DNA of 64,000 nt from Pollenia angustigena (Eukaryota > Arthropoda > Insecta > Diptera > Polleniidae): positions 102,882,151-102,946,150 of the forward strand of contig OV884060.1 in assembly GCA_930367215.1 (NCBI GenBank), given 5' to 3'. The notes beneath the pieces were generated by a model. That model was given only the letters and a program-made list of their open reading frames with translations, ran no database searches and was not told the origin of the DNA. Made by a program: the position numbers and the translations under genes. Positions 63,237 through 64,000 of this stretch are shown here, piece by piece (positions within the stretch are counted from its first letter, which is position 1; the number at the start of each line of letters is the position of its first letter).

Positions 63237-64000
63237 TGCAACTCCCCAATCAGACTTACAGTTATATCTAAGCCACCATTAAGAAACTTGAATGGTAGTT
63301 TGGTAAGAAACGAAATTGAAAAAGGAAATCTGTTTGTTAATCATTTGAAAACCGTATTTACCCCAAATATATCCCACGATATAGCAGTCGAGTTACCGCC
63401 TGTTAATGTTGGAACAGCTATTCCCCTAAGATTTGGGATAAGAGAAAAAAAAAATTGTGAATTAAACACTAAGAAGGCACCTGGAATTCATAAGATCAGT
63501 AATAAAATATTGTTGGAGCTACCTCACATATCAAAGAAAATTATTCTTTTTATCTTTAATGCTATATTACTTCTGGAATACTATCCTCAAAAGTGGAAGG
63601 TTTCCTTAGTTACCATGATACAAAAGCCAGGTAAAGATCATATAAAAACTTAGTCATATAGGCCTATAAGCTTATTATCAAATATATCAAAGCTGTTTGA
63701 AAGATTATTAGTGGCAAAATTAACACCGATTTTAAATGAAAAAAGTTGTTTTCCAAACCATCAATTCGGATTTAGAAGAAACCACAGCACAATTGAACAA
63801 GCTCATCGAATAGTAAATGTCATAAGAAAAGCCTTTGAAGAAAAAAATGAAGGCTTATTACATAAATTTAAACAAAATTTACCAGCAAACACACACATGC
63901 TTTTAGAAAGCTACTTAGTCTGTGGTTTATTTATTATTGAAGAAGGAAATTTCTTAACTTCACCACAGCTAATTGGCGCTGGAGTGCCACAAGGCAGCAT
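63237..64000 (+). pseudogene. Jockey-type LINE ORF2 reverse transcriptase, broken and cut by the window end
   Basis: Order: NLNGSLVRNEIEKGNLFVNH (linker before RT), KKAPGIHKISNKILLELPHI (RT block 1), WKVSLVTMIQKPGKDHIKT, a stop at 63651-63653, then YRPISLLSNISKLFERLLVA and HQFGFRRNHSTIEQAHRIVN, and finally QLIGAGVPQGSI (motif B) at the window edge. The endonuclease domain is absent, and the block with the first catalytic Asp (motif A) is deleted near 63842-63850, where AFEEKNEG runs on into LLHKFKQNL. The enzyme would copy its RNA into chromosomal DNA; this copy is dead. Confidence 0.85.

Noticed and set aside
1..64000. CRISPR array, operons or bacterial-type genes
   Set aside because: No regularly spaced short repeats with unique spacers and no dense gene order; every coding relic is of a eukaryotic transposon type.

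Overview
The window is AT-rich nuclear DNA from an insect, most likely a higher (brachyceran, perhaps calyptrate) fly. The basis is the mix of elements: an insect errantivirus-like LTR element, a Jockey-type LINE, mariner, Transib, Helitron and hAT relics, and very many small inverted-repeat elements. I found no host protein gene that I can name, no tRNA or rRNA gene and no CRISPR array. It reads as intergenic or deep intronic sequence built from transposable elements (TEs) of different ages, often one inside another. One possible short host exon lies at 3039-3122.

Layout. 0.5-3 kb: hAT-like ends, a deleted mariner and a 668-bp inverted-repeat element. 5.5-9 kb: two small TA-flanked elements and a dispersed repeat. 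9.57-16.45 kb: a 6.9-kb LTR element in the Ty3/gypsy errantivirus style, with nearly identical LTRs, a TGTA target duplication, gag, a complete pol and a broken, N-terminally deleted env. 18-23.1 kb: small inverted-repeat elements, then a ~570-bp element (TIR with CACAAGGTGT) split by a 3.46-kb decayed Transib transposon that carries CGACG duplications; an uninterrupted copy at 28.2-28.8 kb shows the empty site. 23.5-27.4 kb: a hAT-type MITE and dispersed repeats. 29.1-32.2 kb: a gypsy-type LTR element on the minus strand that has lost RT, RNase H and the integrase core but keeps gag, protease and 97%-identical LTRs. 32.4-34.7 kb: a probable coding relative of the CACAAGGTGT family. 34.8-36.2 kb: a large foldback palindrome. 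37-41 kb: MITEs and two tandem arrays. 44.4-48 kb: mariner, transposase-like and Helitron helicase fossils. 48-54 kb: degenerate tandem repeats and MITEs. 54.9-57.9 kb: hAT-like elements inside one another. 60-62.4 kb: three non-autonomous elements. 62.6-64 kb: a Jockey-type LINE running off the window.

How the parts relate. Most pieces are relics, so there is no joint pathway. Three relations are informative. The Transib insertion can be read base by base against an empty site. The CACAAGGTGT non-coding elements share both end regions with a longer element that encodes a decayed transposase-like protein. Several elements inserted in a readable order (hairpin inside hAT inside hAT). Only the errantivirus-like element looks young and largely intact at the gag-pol level. 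All family names come from recognising motifs in the translated sequence; no database search was run.
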